Below, in pieces: positions 9,982 through 18,554 of a DNA stretch of 64,000 nt. Source of the DNA: Marinifilum breve (GTDB lineage: Bacteria > Bacteroidota > Bacteroidia > Bacteroidales > Marinifilaceae); contig NZ_QFLI01000001.1 of assembly GCF_003202155.1 (NCBI RefSeq), positions 868,001-932,000 on the forward strand, in the 5' to 3' direction. Position numbers and translations under genes: made by a program. Under the pieces are notes generated by a model that ran no database searches, had not been told where the DNA came from, and was given only the letters and a program-made list of their open reading frames with translations. Position 1 is the first letter of the stretch. Each line of letters starts with the position of its first letter.

Positions 9982-11448
9982 TTAATGATTGTACTCTTTT
10001 ACTGTACTTTTACTCTCCTTCATTGTCATATTCGCATTTACATCCTTGCGCCAGTCCTGAATTAGTTGCAATAGCTCATCACGCTCTTCAGGTAGTTTGT
10101 CGGCAAGGTTCTCACTCTCCATAATATCATCTTCCACATTATACAATTCCAAAGAATCTTTCAGATAAAAATCGATAAGCTTATACTTGCCCCTTCTTAC
10201 TGCTGTGCTATTGTAGTCTCCTGTTCTTAATGGTCTGGCCAAACAGTTGTGCCAGTAAATTGCTCGTTGTGGATTAGGGTTCTGTTCTCCCTTCAATGCC
10301 CAAAGAAAACTTTGACCATCTAAATGATCCTGTGGGCGCAAGCTCATTCCACTTGCCTCCAGAAAAGTGGGAAAAAAGTCTGTTCCCGTAATCAGTGCAT
10401 CGCAAACGGAACCTGGTTTTGTCACTCCATTCCATTTTACGACCAAAGGAACGTGCACTCCCCCTTCATACAAATGACCTTTACCAGCTCGCAATGGATA
10501 ATTTGAGGTAGCCAATGGACGAACTTCCGTTCCTGTATTTGATAATCCTCCATTGTCAGAGTAAAATACTACAATCGTATTGTCCATTTGTTTTAGGTCT
10601 TCCAATGTTTTCATAAGCCTACCTAAACTCTCGTCTACACTGTAAAGCATGGCAGCATATTCAGCATTGTCTTGCCTCATTTTAGTATAACCATGACTTT
10701 CTCTGATAAATTCCGGCTGCTTAAATTCAATGGAATCCAATTTCCTTTTGAACTTTTCAATGTACTCTTTCTTAGCATGAAAAGGCTCATGCACTCCGTA
10801 ATGAGACAGGAAGGCAAAAAAAGGCTGATCCGGATGATTGCCAACATGTTGCTTCAAATACTCAATTGTCTCGGTGGTTAATCTGTCGGTAAGATATTCG
10901 TCTTCATGACCATCTTCCAGTCCTAATATAGGTGTTTTAAACTGGTGATGTGCAGGCGAATTATAGGGGTAAAAGTAAGAAATAGGTGCTCCTGCATGCC
11001 CTCCTGCAATATTGTAGTCAAAACCTTGATTCTCCGGCATACTTTCTCCTCCCATCGTAAGATGCCATTTGCCTGCAAAAAATGTAGAGTATCCAGCTTC
11101 CTTCAAACCTTCTGCAACAGTTACTTCTTCAAGCTTCATTTTCCCTGGCCCCGGACGGTTTATTCTTGCCGGATATTTCCCAGTCATTATTGAATAACGG
11201 GATGGGACACAACGCGGATGGCTAACGTAGGCATTGGTAAATTTTACCCCCTGAGATGCCAGCCTATCCATATTTGGGGTTTCATAAAAATCCGACCCCA
11301 GATAATGGGCATCCATTCCCCCCATATCATCCACAAGAAAGTAAAGGATATTGGGCTTAACTTCCTCCTGATGAACGGAACAGGATTCTGTAGCTGCCAG
11401 TCCCAGTAAGCCAGTTAACAATAGTGAGGAGTTTTTTAATCGTTTCAT
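9982..11448 (-). CDS. Type I sulfatase lipoprotein, arylsulfatase A-like (tandem copy 3)
   Basis: The start is chosen at the ATG at 11448 (488 residues). The leader ends ATESCS, so C23 is a likely lipidation site, and the longer in-frame reading upstream would run into the terminator of the SusCD operon. The core opens LVDDMGGMDAHYLGSDFYETPNMDRL, with CVPSR at C80 and FYSDNGGLSNTGTEVRP as the second metal region. One difference from its sisters is DDMGG in place of DDMGW in the first metal-binding block. It is the first gene of the sulfatase run, only 60 bases after the terminator stem, so transcription of the run needs a promoter in that gap or read-through. Confidence 0.94.
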   Translation of the reverse strand: MKRLKNSSLLLTGLLGLAATESCSVHQEEVKPNILYFLVDDMGGMDAHYLGSDFYETPNMDRLASQGVKFTNAYVSHPRCVPSRYSIMTGKYPARINRPGPGKMKLEEVTVAEGLKEAGYSTFFAGKWHLTMGGESMPENQGFDYNIAGGHAGAPISYFYPYNSPAHHQFKTPILGLEDGHEDEYLTDRLTTETIEYLKQHVGNHPDQPFFAFLSHYGVHEPFHAKKEYIEKFKRKLDSIEFKQPEFIRESHGYTKMRQDNAEYAAMLYSVDESLGRLMKTLEDLKQMDNTIVVFYSDNGGLSNTGTEVRPLATSNYPLRAGKGHLYEGGVHVPLVVKWNGVTKPGSVCDALITGTDFFPTFLEASGMSLRPQDHLDGQSFLWALKGEQNPNPQRAIYWHNCLARPLRTGDYNSTAVRRGKYKLIDFYLKDSLELYNVEDDIMESENLADKLPEERDELLQLIQDWRKDVNANMTMKESKSTVKEYNH

Positions 11449-11507
11449 GATTAGATTGTTCTGGTCTATTTTGAAATCAATCCTTGAGATGGATCTCAAA
11501 AAAAGTT

Positions 11508-11556
11508 TTAAAAAAAAGGAGAGGATGATGGAACAAACCATCCTCAACTCTCCTTT
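11508..11556 (-). terminator. Intrinsic terminator after the SusCD/binding-protein operon
   Basis: Read on the minus strand, AAAGGAGAG and GATGG pair with CCATC and CTCTCCTTT across a small internal loop, and a long T-rich run follows. It lies 58 bases past the stop of the lipoprotein gene at 11615 and just before the first sulfatase start, dividing the locus into two transcription units or allowing attenuated read-through. Confidence 0.75.
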
Positions 11557-11614
11557 ACTTATTCATTTCTTTTCAAGTCATCTTTCCGATTACCTAAAAA
11601 GATCTTCTATTCGA

Positions 11615-13228
11615 TTATTCTTCAAAAACAGGAGCTGTTTTCTTCACAACTTCAATCTTTACAGCATTGAAGCAAGCTCTTGTAAAGCCTGTTGCTGGTG
11701 TAGTAGATGTTACTCTCCATTGCAAGTATAACTTGTCTTGAGCAGGATCATCAATTACAAATTCTGTTTCGATCTGTTTAAAATCTGTTTTATAATTATT
11801 TACAGCCCACTTGTCACTATTGTCATCAATTAATAAGTTCCACTCGGCATCAACAAAGTTTGAATTGTCGATAAGTTCTGTTTTGGTATATCCAAAATAA
11901 AACCTTCTTAACACATTATCCGACTGAATTTTACCAACTGAAGTTTCTCCAAAGGAAACCTTCATTTTTCGGTAAGTGCCATCCATATCAACTTCGCGCA
12001 ATAATGGAGCATCAATTTCCAGATTCTTACCAAGATTGAAAGACCATCCGTAGGCAACAAAACCTGTACCTCCATCAGGTGAATGTTTGTATGAGATAAA
12101 CTCAACTGCAGAAGCATTTAACTTGCTTGTTTCGAAATAGGCATACTGGTCGTTCACCGGACGAGATTCTTTATCTGCATAAGCCGATACATCTATATCA
12201 TCAAATGCAATTTGCTCCCATGAGTTAGCAACAGTAATAGTGAACAAATCAGTATAATTCACTTCAAAGCCACCTTCATCAGAAACAATAATACTAACAG
12301 CATAAGTTCCTTCATCTAGATTTTTATCTTCTGGAAGTGTAATCTCTCCCGAATTGGTATCAATATCTAAACCTTCAATATCAGTATCCTTAAGTTTATA
12401 TTCTAAGCTAGTTCCCAAATCTTCCGTTTTACCTCCAATTGCGGCAGTAAAGCCAGACCATGAAGAGATTGTTACGTTTGTAAACTGTACTCCATTGTTT
12501 GTGTAATACAATTGTGGTCGGTCACCTACGGTCAACTCAACAAGCTCAGTAAAATTCTTAACTCCTTCGTTGGTTTGAACTTTTAGTGACAATTGGTGCA
12601 CTCCTGCCGGTACATTCTTAGAGGTTTTACTCAATGCTCCCGTTGTACCATTAATCTCGATACCTTCCGGAGCCTCCGTTAATTCATAGCTTAATACCTC
12701 AAGGTTTTCATTGTCGCTACTTACTGCAACTGTAGCAAATTCTCCCAACTGACCGAAAGCCAATTCAAACTGGTTGGTATTGTAAGCAATGGTAAAAGGC
12801 AAATCAATAATATCGATGGCAGCAATATTTTCAAAAACTTCTACTCCACCAATATGGCTAACACCAACGCTGAAGCTGTATCTGCCAAATGCCAATTCAG
12901 AAGCACTCTTCCCATTTGTCGAGCTAATCGATATCACTCCGGTTTCAGAATCAATGCCAAACAAATCGGATACGGCACTAATATCTTCACCACTATCGGT
13001 ACTAACTCCTGCCAAATTAAAAGAATAATCACCTATGGCAACATTTACATTTGCCTCTGCGGTTTGAATCAACTCTTTAGGTCCTGAGGCCACTGTTTCA
13101 TATTCTGAAAGAACTGGTAAGGATAGTTCTTTTTCTAATGGACTAATTTCACTTGAATCATCACAAGCTGTAAAAACAGGTACAAGCAATGCTGCAAACA
13201 TGAAATATGTTCGTATATAATTCTTCAT
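11615..13228 (-). CDS. Putative surface glycan-binding lipoprotein (SusE/SusF position)
   Basis: 537 residues, lipoprotein signal ending FTAC (C22). The body has repeated beta-sandwich modules that read like cadherin or Ig-type folds, each with a phrase of the form G-I-(D/E)-x-x-(T/S)-G-x-(I/L)-(S/T): FGIDSETGVISI near 110, IEINGTTGALSK near 200, LDIDTNSGEITL near 290. The last about 190 residues form a different domain (WEQIAFDDIDVSAYADKESRPVNDQ and on) that ends in KIEVVKK. Placement directly after SusD is where surface glycan-binding proteins are normally encoded, so the role in binding the sulfated glycan is inferred from position and architecture, not from a recognised family. It is the last gene before the terminator. 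Confidence 0.75.
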   Translation of the reverse strand: MKNYIRTYFMFAALLVPVFTACDDSSEISPLEKELSLPVLSEYETVASGPKELIQTAEANVNVAIGDYSFNLAGVSTDSGEDISAVSDLFGIDSETGVISISSTNGKSASELAFGRYSFSVGVSHIGGVEVFENIAAIDIIDLPFTIAYNTNQFELAFGQLGEFATVAVSSDNENLEVLSYELTEAPEGIEINGTTGALSKTSKNVPAGVHQLSLKVQTNEGVKNFTELVELTVGDRPQLYYTNNGVQFTNVTISSWSGFTAAIGGKTEDLGTSLEYKLKDTDIEGLDIDTNSGEITLPEDKNLDEGTYAVSIIVSDEGGFEVNYTDLFTITVANSWEQIAFDDIDVSAYADKESRPVNDQYAYFETSKLNASAVEFISYKHSPDGGTGFVAYGWSFNLGKNLEIDAPLLREVDMDGTYRKMKVSFGETSVGKIQSDNVLRRFYFGYTKTELIDNSNFVDAEWNLLIDDNSDKWAVNNYKTDFKQIETEFVIDDPAQDKLYLQWRVTSTTPATGFTRACFNAVKIEVVKKTAPVFEE

Positions 13229-13318
13229 TTTTTTCAGATTTTTTTGGTTAGTGATGAATATGCGTTGGTACTAGCCAAAAATGACCAACACATATTCAAT
13301 CATACATTCGGACTTGTT

Positions 13319-14869
13319 TTAATATCCAGGATTTTGATCTGAGGCAGAAATATTAGGATTCGCCGTAATTTCAGACGCTGGAATTGGGAACAACATTGTT
13401 CTCGCATTGTCTGCATATTCAACATCTCTTGATTTATTAAAATCATAGATTGGAGTATTGTTATGCGCGTCAATCACTTTTTCTTTGAAATAATCATATC
13501 CTCTTCTGCGAACATTGAACCAATCGTGTCCTTCACCTAACAACTCAAAATTGTATTCTGCCATAATTGCTTCTCTGAATTGTTCCTGGCTCAAGCCAGT
13601 CCAGTCTGTTGGTTCAGCCGAAGGTGCATCTGCCGAATTTCTTGCACGATCCAATACTTCGTTCACATATTGATATGCATTGGCAGGTCCATTCAGTTCA
13701 TTCTCTATTTCAGCCAGCATCAATAACAAATCGCTGTAACGATATGCTACCAAATTCATATTTGTATTATAATTTAAAGATTCTGGGTTCTTTATGAAAT
13801 ATTTGGCAAGAAAGGGATAACTTTTATCCTTATTCTGTCTGTTTTTGAAAACAGGATAAGTTTTCTGAAGTGTAGCTTTTCCTGCAGAATTGTATTTGTA
13901 CCACTCAGTCTGGAAAGTTGCTCCAATTCTTGGATCGGCAGAATAAGCTGCTGCATGCTGGTCATACATTTCCACATTAGGCTTAATTCTTCCCCAAACA
14001 CTTCTCCCAAGATTACCATTACTGGCCGTGAAAAGTTGTAGGTGACGAAGTGTATTTTCAACATTTCCTGCAATCTCAAAAATAGATTCAGAAGTATAGT
14101 TGCTGGTTTCTTCGAACCAAAGGCTACGATAATCAGCAACCAATGAGAATTTTCCATACACTTCGATTGCTTCATTGTAAGCTAACTGCCAATATTCTGT
14201 TTCTGCACTGGTTTGATTAGCTGCCAGAGTCATATACACTTTTGCAAGTAACATGTTTGCAGCATAAGTTGTTGGGCGACCATCAAGTCTAAAATCATCC
14301 AGGTATTCTTTAGCCTTGTTGGCATCAGAAATAATTTGCTCATAAATTTGAGCTGAAGAACTTAATCCTGCATTTACATTTTTACTGCTGGCAGGCTCGA
14401 TACGTAGTGGTGCTTTACCGTACAAACGAACAAGATTAAAGTAAGTAAATGATCTTAGGAAGTAAGCTTGTCCCAATATGTCCTTGGTAGCATCTTCACT
14501 TAAACTGCTCTTGTTTATACCTGCAATTAAATCATTGCAACGTTCAATGGTTCTGAAACATCCTTTCCAAACATTCTCAACGTAATTTTGAGAAGAGTAT
14601 GGATTTAAAGCTGCAATATCTTTTAGGTTTGCATCTTTATTGGTGTTGTACATTCCCGAACCCAAATCGGTAAGGTGATGGAAGTCTGCACCCCAATAAT
14701 TAAAATCAGCTAATCCGGAATAGCAACCATTTAAAACAGTATTCGCTCCTTCAATATCCGAAAAAAGTAATTCTTCTGAAGGAAAAGTTGGATCTTCATC
14801 TAAGGAACATGCTCCCAACATTGCTCCTACCAAGATGAAAGAAAGTATATTTTTTATCTTTAATTTCAT
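13319..14869 (-). CDS. susD: SusD/RagB-family glycan-binding lipoprotein
   Basis: 516 residues with a lipoprotein signal ending GACS (C21). SusD hallmarks are visible: LNGCYSGLADFNYWGADF near the N-terminus, the TPR-like helix QAYFLRSFTYFNLVRLYG, then YRYSDLLLMLAEIENEL, REAIMAEYNFELLGEGHDWFNVRR and a final LFPIPASEITANPNI. SusD proteins sit on the outside of the outer membrane as a lid on the SusC transporter and hold the incoming oligosaccharide. The gene starts 21 bases after the SusC stop, as expected for a SusCD pair. Ligand identity cannot be read from the sequence. Confidence 0.96.
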   Translation of the reverse strand: MKLKIKNILSFILVGAMLGACSLDEDPTFPSEELLFSDIEGANTVLNGCYSGLADFNYWGADFHHLTDLGSGMYNTNKDANLKDIAALNPYSSQNYVENVWKGCFRTIERCNDLIAGINKSSLSEDATKDILGQAYFLRSFTYFNLVRLYGKAPLRIEPASSKNVNAGLSSSAQIYEQIISDANKAKEYLDDFRLDGRPTTYAANMLLAKVYMTLAANQTSAETEYWQLAYNEAIEVYGKFSLVADYRSLWFEETSNYTSESIFEIAGNVENTLRHLQLFTASNGNLGRSVWGRIKPNVEMYDQHAAAYSADPRIGATFQTEWYKYNSAGKATLQKTYPVFKNRQNKDKSYPFLAKYFIKNPESLNYNTNMNLVAYRYSDLLLMLAEIENELNGPANAYQYVNEVLDRARNSADAPSAEPTDWTGLSQEQFREAIMAEYNFELLGEGHDWFNVRRRGYDYFKEKVIDAHNNTPIYDFNKSRDVEYADNARTMLFPIPASEITANPNISASDQNPGY

Positions 14870-14890
14870 AATTTTTCGTTTTATAGATCC

Positions 14891-17800
14891 TTAGAATGTT
14901 ACATTTAAACCAACCAAAAAGCTTTTGGCATTAGGAGTGCCTGTCCAGTCAACTCCCATAATGGTTCCGTCGTACATAAAACTTGTTACCTGCGGATCGT
15001 ATCCACTATAATCTGTAATGGTAAACAGGTTGCGTCCTGTTACATATAGGTTCACTTTGCTAAGACCAAGGGATTCTACCGGAAGATCATAACCTAAAGT
15101 GATATTGCTCATTCTGAAATAGCTACCATCTTCCACAATACGATCGGTGAACACCTCATTTAGATCGTAACCAACTCTTGGGTGAGAACTGGATGCTGCT
15201 CCCGGACGCCATGCATTATAATATGCTTCGGAAAGTACATTTTTACTGTTTCCTTCTGCAAATGCAATCTCCATTGAGTTACCATTGGCAATCTGGTTGC
15301 CATAAACTCCCTCGAACAATGCACTGGCAGTAAAGCGCTTGTAATTAAAATTGATATTAAAACCATAAGTAAAATCAGGATTTGGATCCCCAATAAAGGT
15401 TCTATCCAATTCATTGATATTGCCATCACCGTTCTGATCAACAAAAACAACATCACCTGCTACATTAGCATTTCCCTGGTATGTTGGTCCTTCTGCTGCC
15501 GCTGCCTCATCCTGATAAATCCCATTGGTTTTATATCCCCAAAGCATTCCAACAGCTTTACCTTCCATAAAAATATTGGCAGGAGCTTTAAAATATGTTC
15601 CTGTAGAAACGTTATTTCCAAGGTAGAATACCTCTTTCGATTCAACTCCATTGTTCCATACCGAAGATGGATCCAAGCCCAATTCAACTACTTTATTTCT
15701 GTTAAAGGAGATATGACCACCAACATTTAATGAAATGTCTTTTTTATTGATAATAATTCCATCAAGAGATAGCTCAATCCCTTTGTTTTCAATCTCTCCT
15801 CTGTTAATTGGCATTGTTGAAAAACCATTGGAAGAACCAATTTGAATTTCCTGCAAAAGATCTTCTGTTCTCTTATAGTAAACATCTGTTACCAGGCTCA
15901 AACGACCTCTGAAAAATGACATATCCAAACCTGCATTGTATTGGGTAGTTGTTTCCCAGGTCAAATCAGGATTTGAAATGTTTCCTGCTACATTTCCGAT
16001 AGATGTATTATTATTGGAATCTACATAGTATACCGTATTGTAGTTTTTAAGTGTACTATAAGCATCAATGGCCTGGTTACCTGTTTGTCCCCATCCCATT
16101 CTCAATTTTAAATTCTCAAAAACGTTTAGGTCTTTCACAAAATCTTCTTCAATTATTCTCCATGCAAAAGCAGCTGCCGGGAAGTAACCATACTTGTTTC
16201 CATCGGCAAATTTAGAAGATCCATCGGCACGGAAACTAACAGTAAATACATACTTATCCATTAAGCTATAGTTCACACGACCCAGGAATGAAAGAATTGA
16301 CTCTTCGGTTGTGATCTTATCCAATGGCTGGGTAATAATACGTCCCAATTCAGGAGCATCTATCCCTAATGATTTAATTGGAAAGTCCGTAACCTCATAT
16401 ACCGAAGCTTCTGCATGACTTCCATCGAAGGTAACACCAACAGTAGTATTGATACGGTGGTTATCATTCAACTTTGTATTGTACATCAATAGGTTATCCA
16501 TTGTATAAGAATAGCGATCAAGGGTAGACATGGCCAACACTCCATTTTCCTTCTGTCCTTTAAATACGCCTGTATTCCAAAATCTTGACCTGTCTTTATT
16601 ACGATAGTCCAATCCTCCCTGAATCTTATACTTTAATCCTTTTGCCAATTCGTAAGTAAGCGATGATGAAGCATTAATCCTAAGCTCCTTGGTTTCATCC
16701 TGGTAATCAGTAAGCCAAGCATATGGATTTGAAACATCAAGATCAAGATCATCACTATCTTCATCTCCAAAACCTACTAGTGGAGTATATGACAATACCT
16801 GCTTGGTAAAGCTTCGGTTTCCTCCCGATTTACTTCCTGATTGTGCAAAACTTCCATCCTGGTACATCATGGAAACTCTGGTATCCAACTCTAACTTATC
16901 AGTTAGTTCGTTGGTCATATTCAATCGAAGGTCTCCTCTTTGAATTTGCGAAGTTTCAACAATCCCTTTCTGATCAGCAAAACCAGCAGAAAAATAATAT
17001 TTCGACTTCTCACCTCTACCACTAACAGTTACACCTTCGGTATGAGTAATTCCCATTTCATATACTTCATCCTGCCAGTTTTTATCCTCCATAGGATTCT
17101 GCGCAATAACCGGAGATTCTATTCCTGTATTAGGATCCGTTACATAGGTAATGTCATACACTTTATTGTCAGGAGAAATATGGAAGTTTACTTTATTTCC
17201 TTCCAACAATGCAGTTTCATTACGATATTTCGCATATCCCACACCATCGAGCATGTCTAACTTCTTCGAAATCCATGAAAACTCAACAGAACCATAGGCA
17301 TTAATTTTTGCTTTGCCATCGCCTTTTTGTCCTTGCTTGGTAGTAATTAAAACTACACCATTTGCACCACGGGAACCGTAGATTGCTGTTGCCGAAGCAT
17401 CTTTTAAAATTTCGATACTTTCAATATCACGAGGATTCAAACCTGTCAACCCATTCTGAGGAGACTGAAGCTCATTGGCGTCAGTAGAAGCATCCAATAC
17501 ATCCTCACCTGCAGAACTAATAATGACACCATCAACCACATACAATGGCTCGTTGTTTCCACGCAAACTGTTTGTACCTCGAATACGAACACTTACCGCT
17601 GCACCTGGAGAACCCGGATTAGATACTACCTGTACACCTGAAGAACGTCCTTGCAAAAGAGCATCAACACTGGAGTATTGTCTGGCAACGTTTTCGGACT
17701 CTTTTACTTTTGAAATAGAACCAGTAACATCACGTTTGCGAACTTCACCATAGCCTACAACTACTACCTCTTCCAATGATTCGGTTGATTGTTGCAACAC

Positions 17801-18070
17801 TACATCAATCACCTTCTGGTTTCCTACAGGAATTTCCTGACTTTCAAAACCAATAAAAGAGTAAAGTAAGACCGCTTCTGTTCCCGGAACATCAATCGTG
17901 TATTTTCCATTAATATCGGTAGTAGTACCAACAGATGTACCTTTTACCAATACATTTACACCGGGTAGGGTCAACCCGTCAGTTCCGCTTATTGTTCCTG
18001 TTATTTGGCTTTGTGCAAAGGATTGCAGCCCCAAAAACAGAAATAAAAGAATAATTTTAAGTCGTTTCAT
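14891..18070 (-). CDS. susC: SusC/RagA-family TonB-dependent outer-membrane transporter
   Basis: 1059 residues. A signal peptide ends near SFAQ, followed by a carboxypeptidase-regulatory-like domain (about residues 22-100: ITGTISGTDGLTLPGVNVLV), then SLEEVVVVGYGEVRKRDVTGS as the entry to the TonB plug. The plug holds PLYVVDGVII and IESIEILKDASATAIYGSR, both SusC signatures. The rest is the beta-barrel, ending in an aromatic residue (FLVGLNVTF), as needed for BAM-dependent insertion. It imports oligosaccharides too large for porins using energy from TonB. The first gene of its operon, it is divergent from the HTCS regulator across a gap of about 480 bases. Confidence 0.97.
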   Translation of the reverse strand: MKRLKIILLFLFLGLQSFAQSQITGTISGTDGLTLPGVNVLVKGTSVGTTTDINGKYTIDVPGTEAVLLYSFIGFESQEIPVGNQKVIDVVLQQSTESLEEVVVVGYGEVRKRDVTGSISKVKESENVARQYSSVDALLQGRSSGVQVVSNPGSPGAAVSVRIRGTNSLRGNNEPLYVVDGVIISSAGEDVLDASTDANELQSPQNGLTGLNPRDIESIEILKDASATAIYGSRGANGVVLITTKQGQKGDGKAKINAYGSVEFSWISKKLDMLDGVGYAKYRNETALLEGNKVNFHISPDNKVYDITYVTDPNTGIESPVIAQNPMEDKNWQDEVYEMGITHTEGVTVSGRGEKSKYYFSAGFADQKGIVETSQIQRGDLRLNMTNELTDKLELDTRVSMMYQDGSFAQSGSKSGGNRSFTKQVLSYTPLVGFGDEDSDDLDLDVSNPYAWLTDYQDETKELRINASSSLTYELAKGLKYKIQGGLDYRNKDRSRFWNTGVFKGQKENGVLAMSTLDRYSYTMDNLLMYNTKLNDNHRINTTVGVTFDGSHAEASVYEVTDFPIKSLGIDAPELGRIITQPLDKITTEESILSFLGRVNYSLMDKYVFTVSFRADGSSKFADGNKYGYFPAAAFAWRIIEEDFVKDLNVFENLKLRMGWGQTGNQAIDAYSTLKNYNTVYYVDSNNNTSIGNVAGNISNPDLTWETTTQYNAGLDMSFFRGRLSLVTDVYYKRTEDLLQEIQIGSSNGFSTMPINRGEIENKGIELSLDGIIINKKDISLNVGGHISFNRNKVVELGLDPSSVWNNGVESKEVFYLGNNVSTGTYFKAPANIFMEGKAVGMLWGYKTNGIYQDEAAAAEGPTYQGNANVAGDVVFVDQNGDGNINELDRTFIGDPNPDFTYGFNINFNYKRFTASALFEGVYGNQIANGNSMEIAFAEGNSKNVLSEAYYNAWRPGAASSSHPRVGYDLNEVFTDRIVEDGSYFRMSNITLGYDLPVESLGLSKVNLYVTGRNLFTITDYSGYDPQVTSFMYDGTIMGVDWTGTPNAKSFLVGLNVTF

Positions 18071-18255
18071 TGAAATTTAGATTTAATGTTAACAGTTGCT
18101 AAATTCGCTATCCCACAATCGAAACGGGTTCATTCATAGTTCTAAAAGCTTAAATTACCGTTCTCTCCATCTTATCCCGAAGCAAACCTTCAATGGTAAC
18201 AACCTGTTTTTCTGAGCCTAAAGAAGACAATCACTCAACATTCACACATTCTTCT

Positions 18256-18263
18256 CAAACTTA
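18256..18263 (-). promoter_or_regulatory. Candidate -7 element for susC
   Basis: On the minus strand this reads TAAGTTTG, a perfect match to the Bacteroidota TAnnTTTG -7 consensus. It would give a leader of roughly 180 bases. I see no clear TTTG -33 element, so the call is weak. Confidence 0.3.
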
Positions 18264-18509
18264 AATTGTAAACCCCACGTCCTACATTTGCCATAAAATG
18301 ATAAAGGACTCTGTAATGCAATAAACACCATGGTTTCCAGATTAAAGAATAATAATAAAATCCTTTCTTAACAGCGTTAACATTTCTTTCTGCAACAAAG
18401 AAACGAAAATACTTTCTGTTGTCACATATCAGGGTTTAACTATCGTTCTTCAATGGTGTGTTTTCCGTTCTTTTCGCGCTGTTTCTCTGCGAGTTTAAGC
18501 TTCAATCCG

Positions 18510-18517
18510 TATATTTG
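18510..18517 (+). promoter_or_regulatory. Candidate -7 element for the HTCS gene
   Basis: TATATTTG matches the TAnnTTTG consensus and would start transcription near base 18,524, about 30 bases before the ATG at 18555. It lies inside the longer possible reading frame that begins at 18453 and so argues for the later start. No convincing -33 element is visible. Confidence 0.4.
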
Positions 18518-18554
18518 TTACAAGTTTGATCACCAGTCAATTTTATTGATTGCG

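Larger units (their letters stand above)
18071..18554. other. Divergent control region between susC and the HTCS gene
   Basis: 484 bases without a supported gene. Both transcription units leave from here, so the HTCS operator for the locus should lie within it, but I could not pick out a convincing repeat. Candidate -7 elements for both directions are listed separately. A longer reading of the HTCS frame enters the last 100 bases but has no leader character. Confidence 0.6.

Noticed and set aside
18453-18554. Longer N-terminus of the HTCS protein
   Set aside because: A TATATTTG -7 element lies inside it, and the ATG at 18555 or 18573 gives a normal signal peptide.
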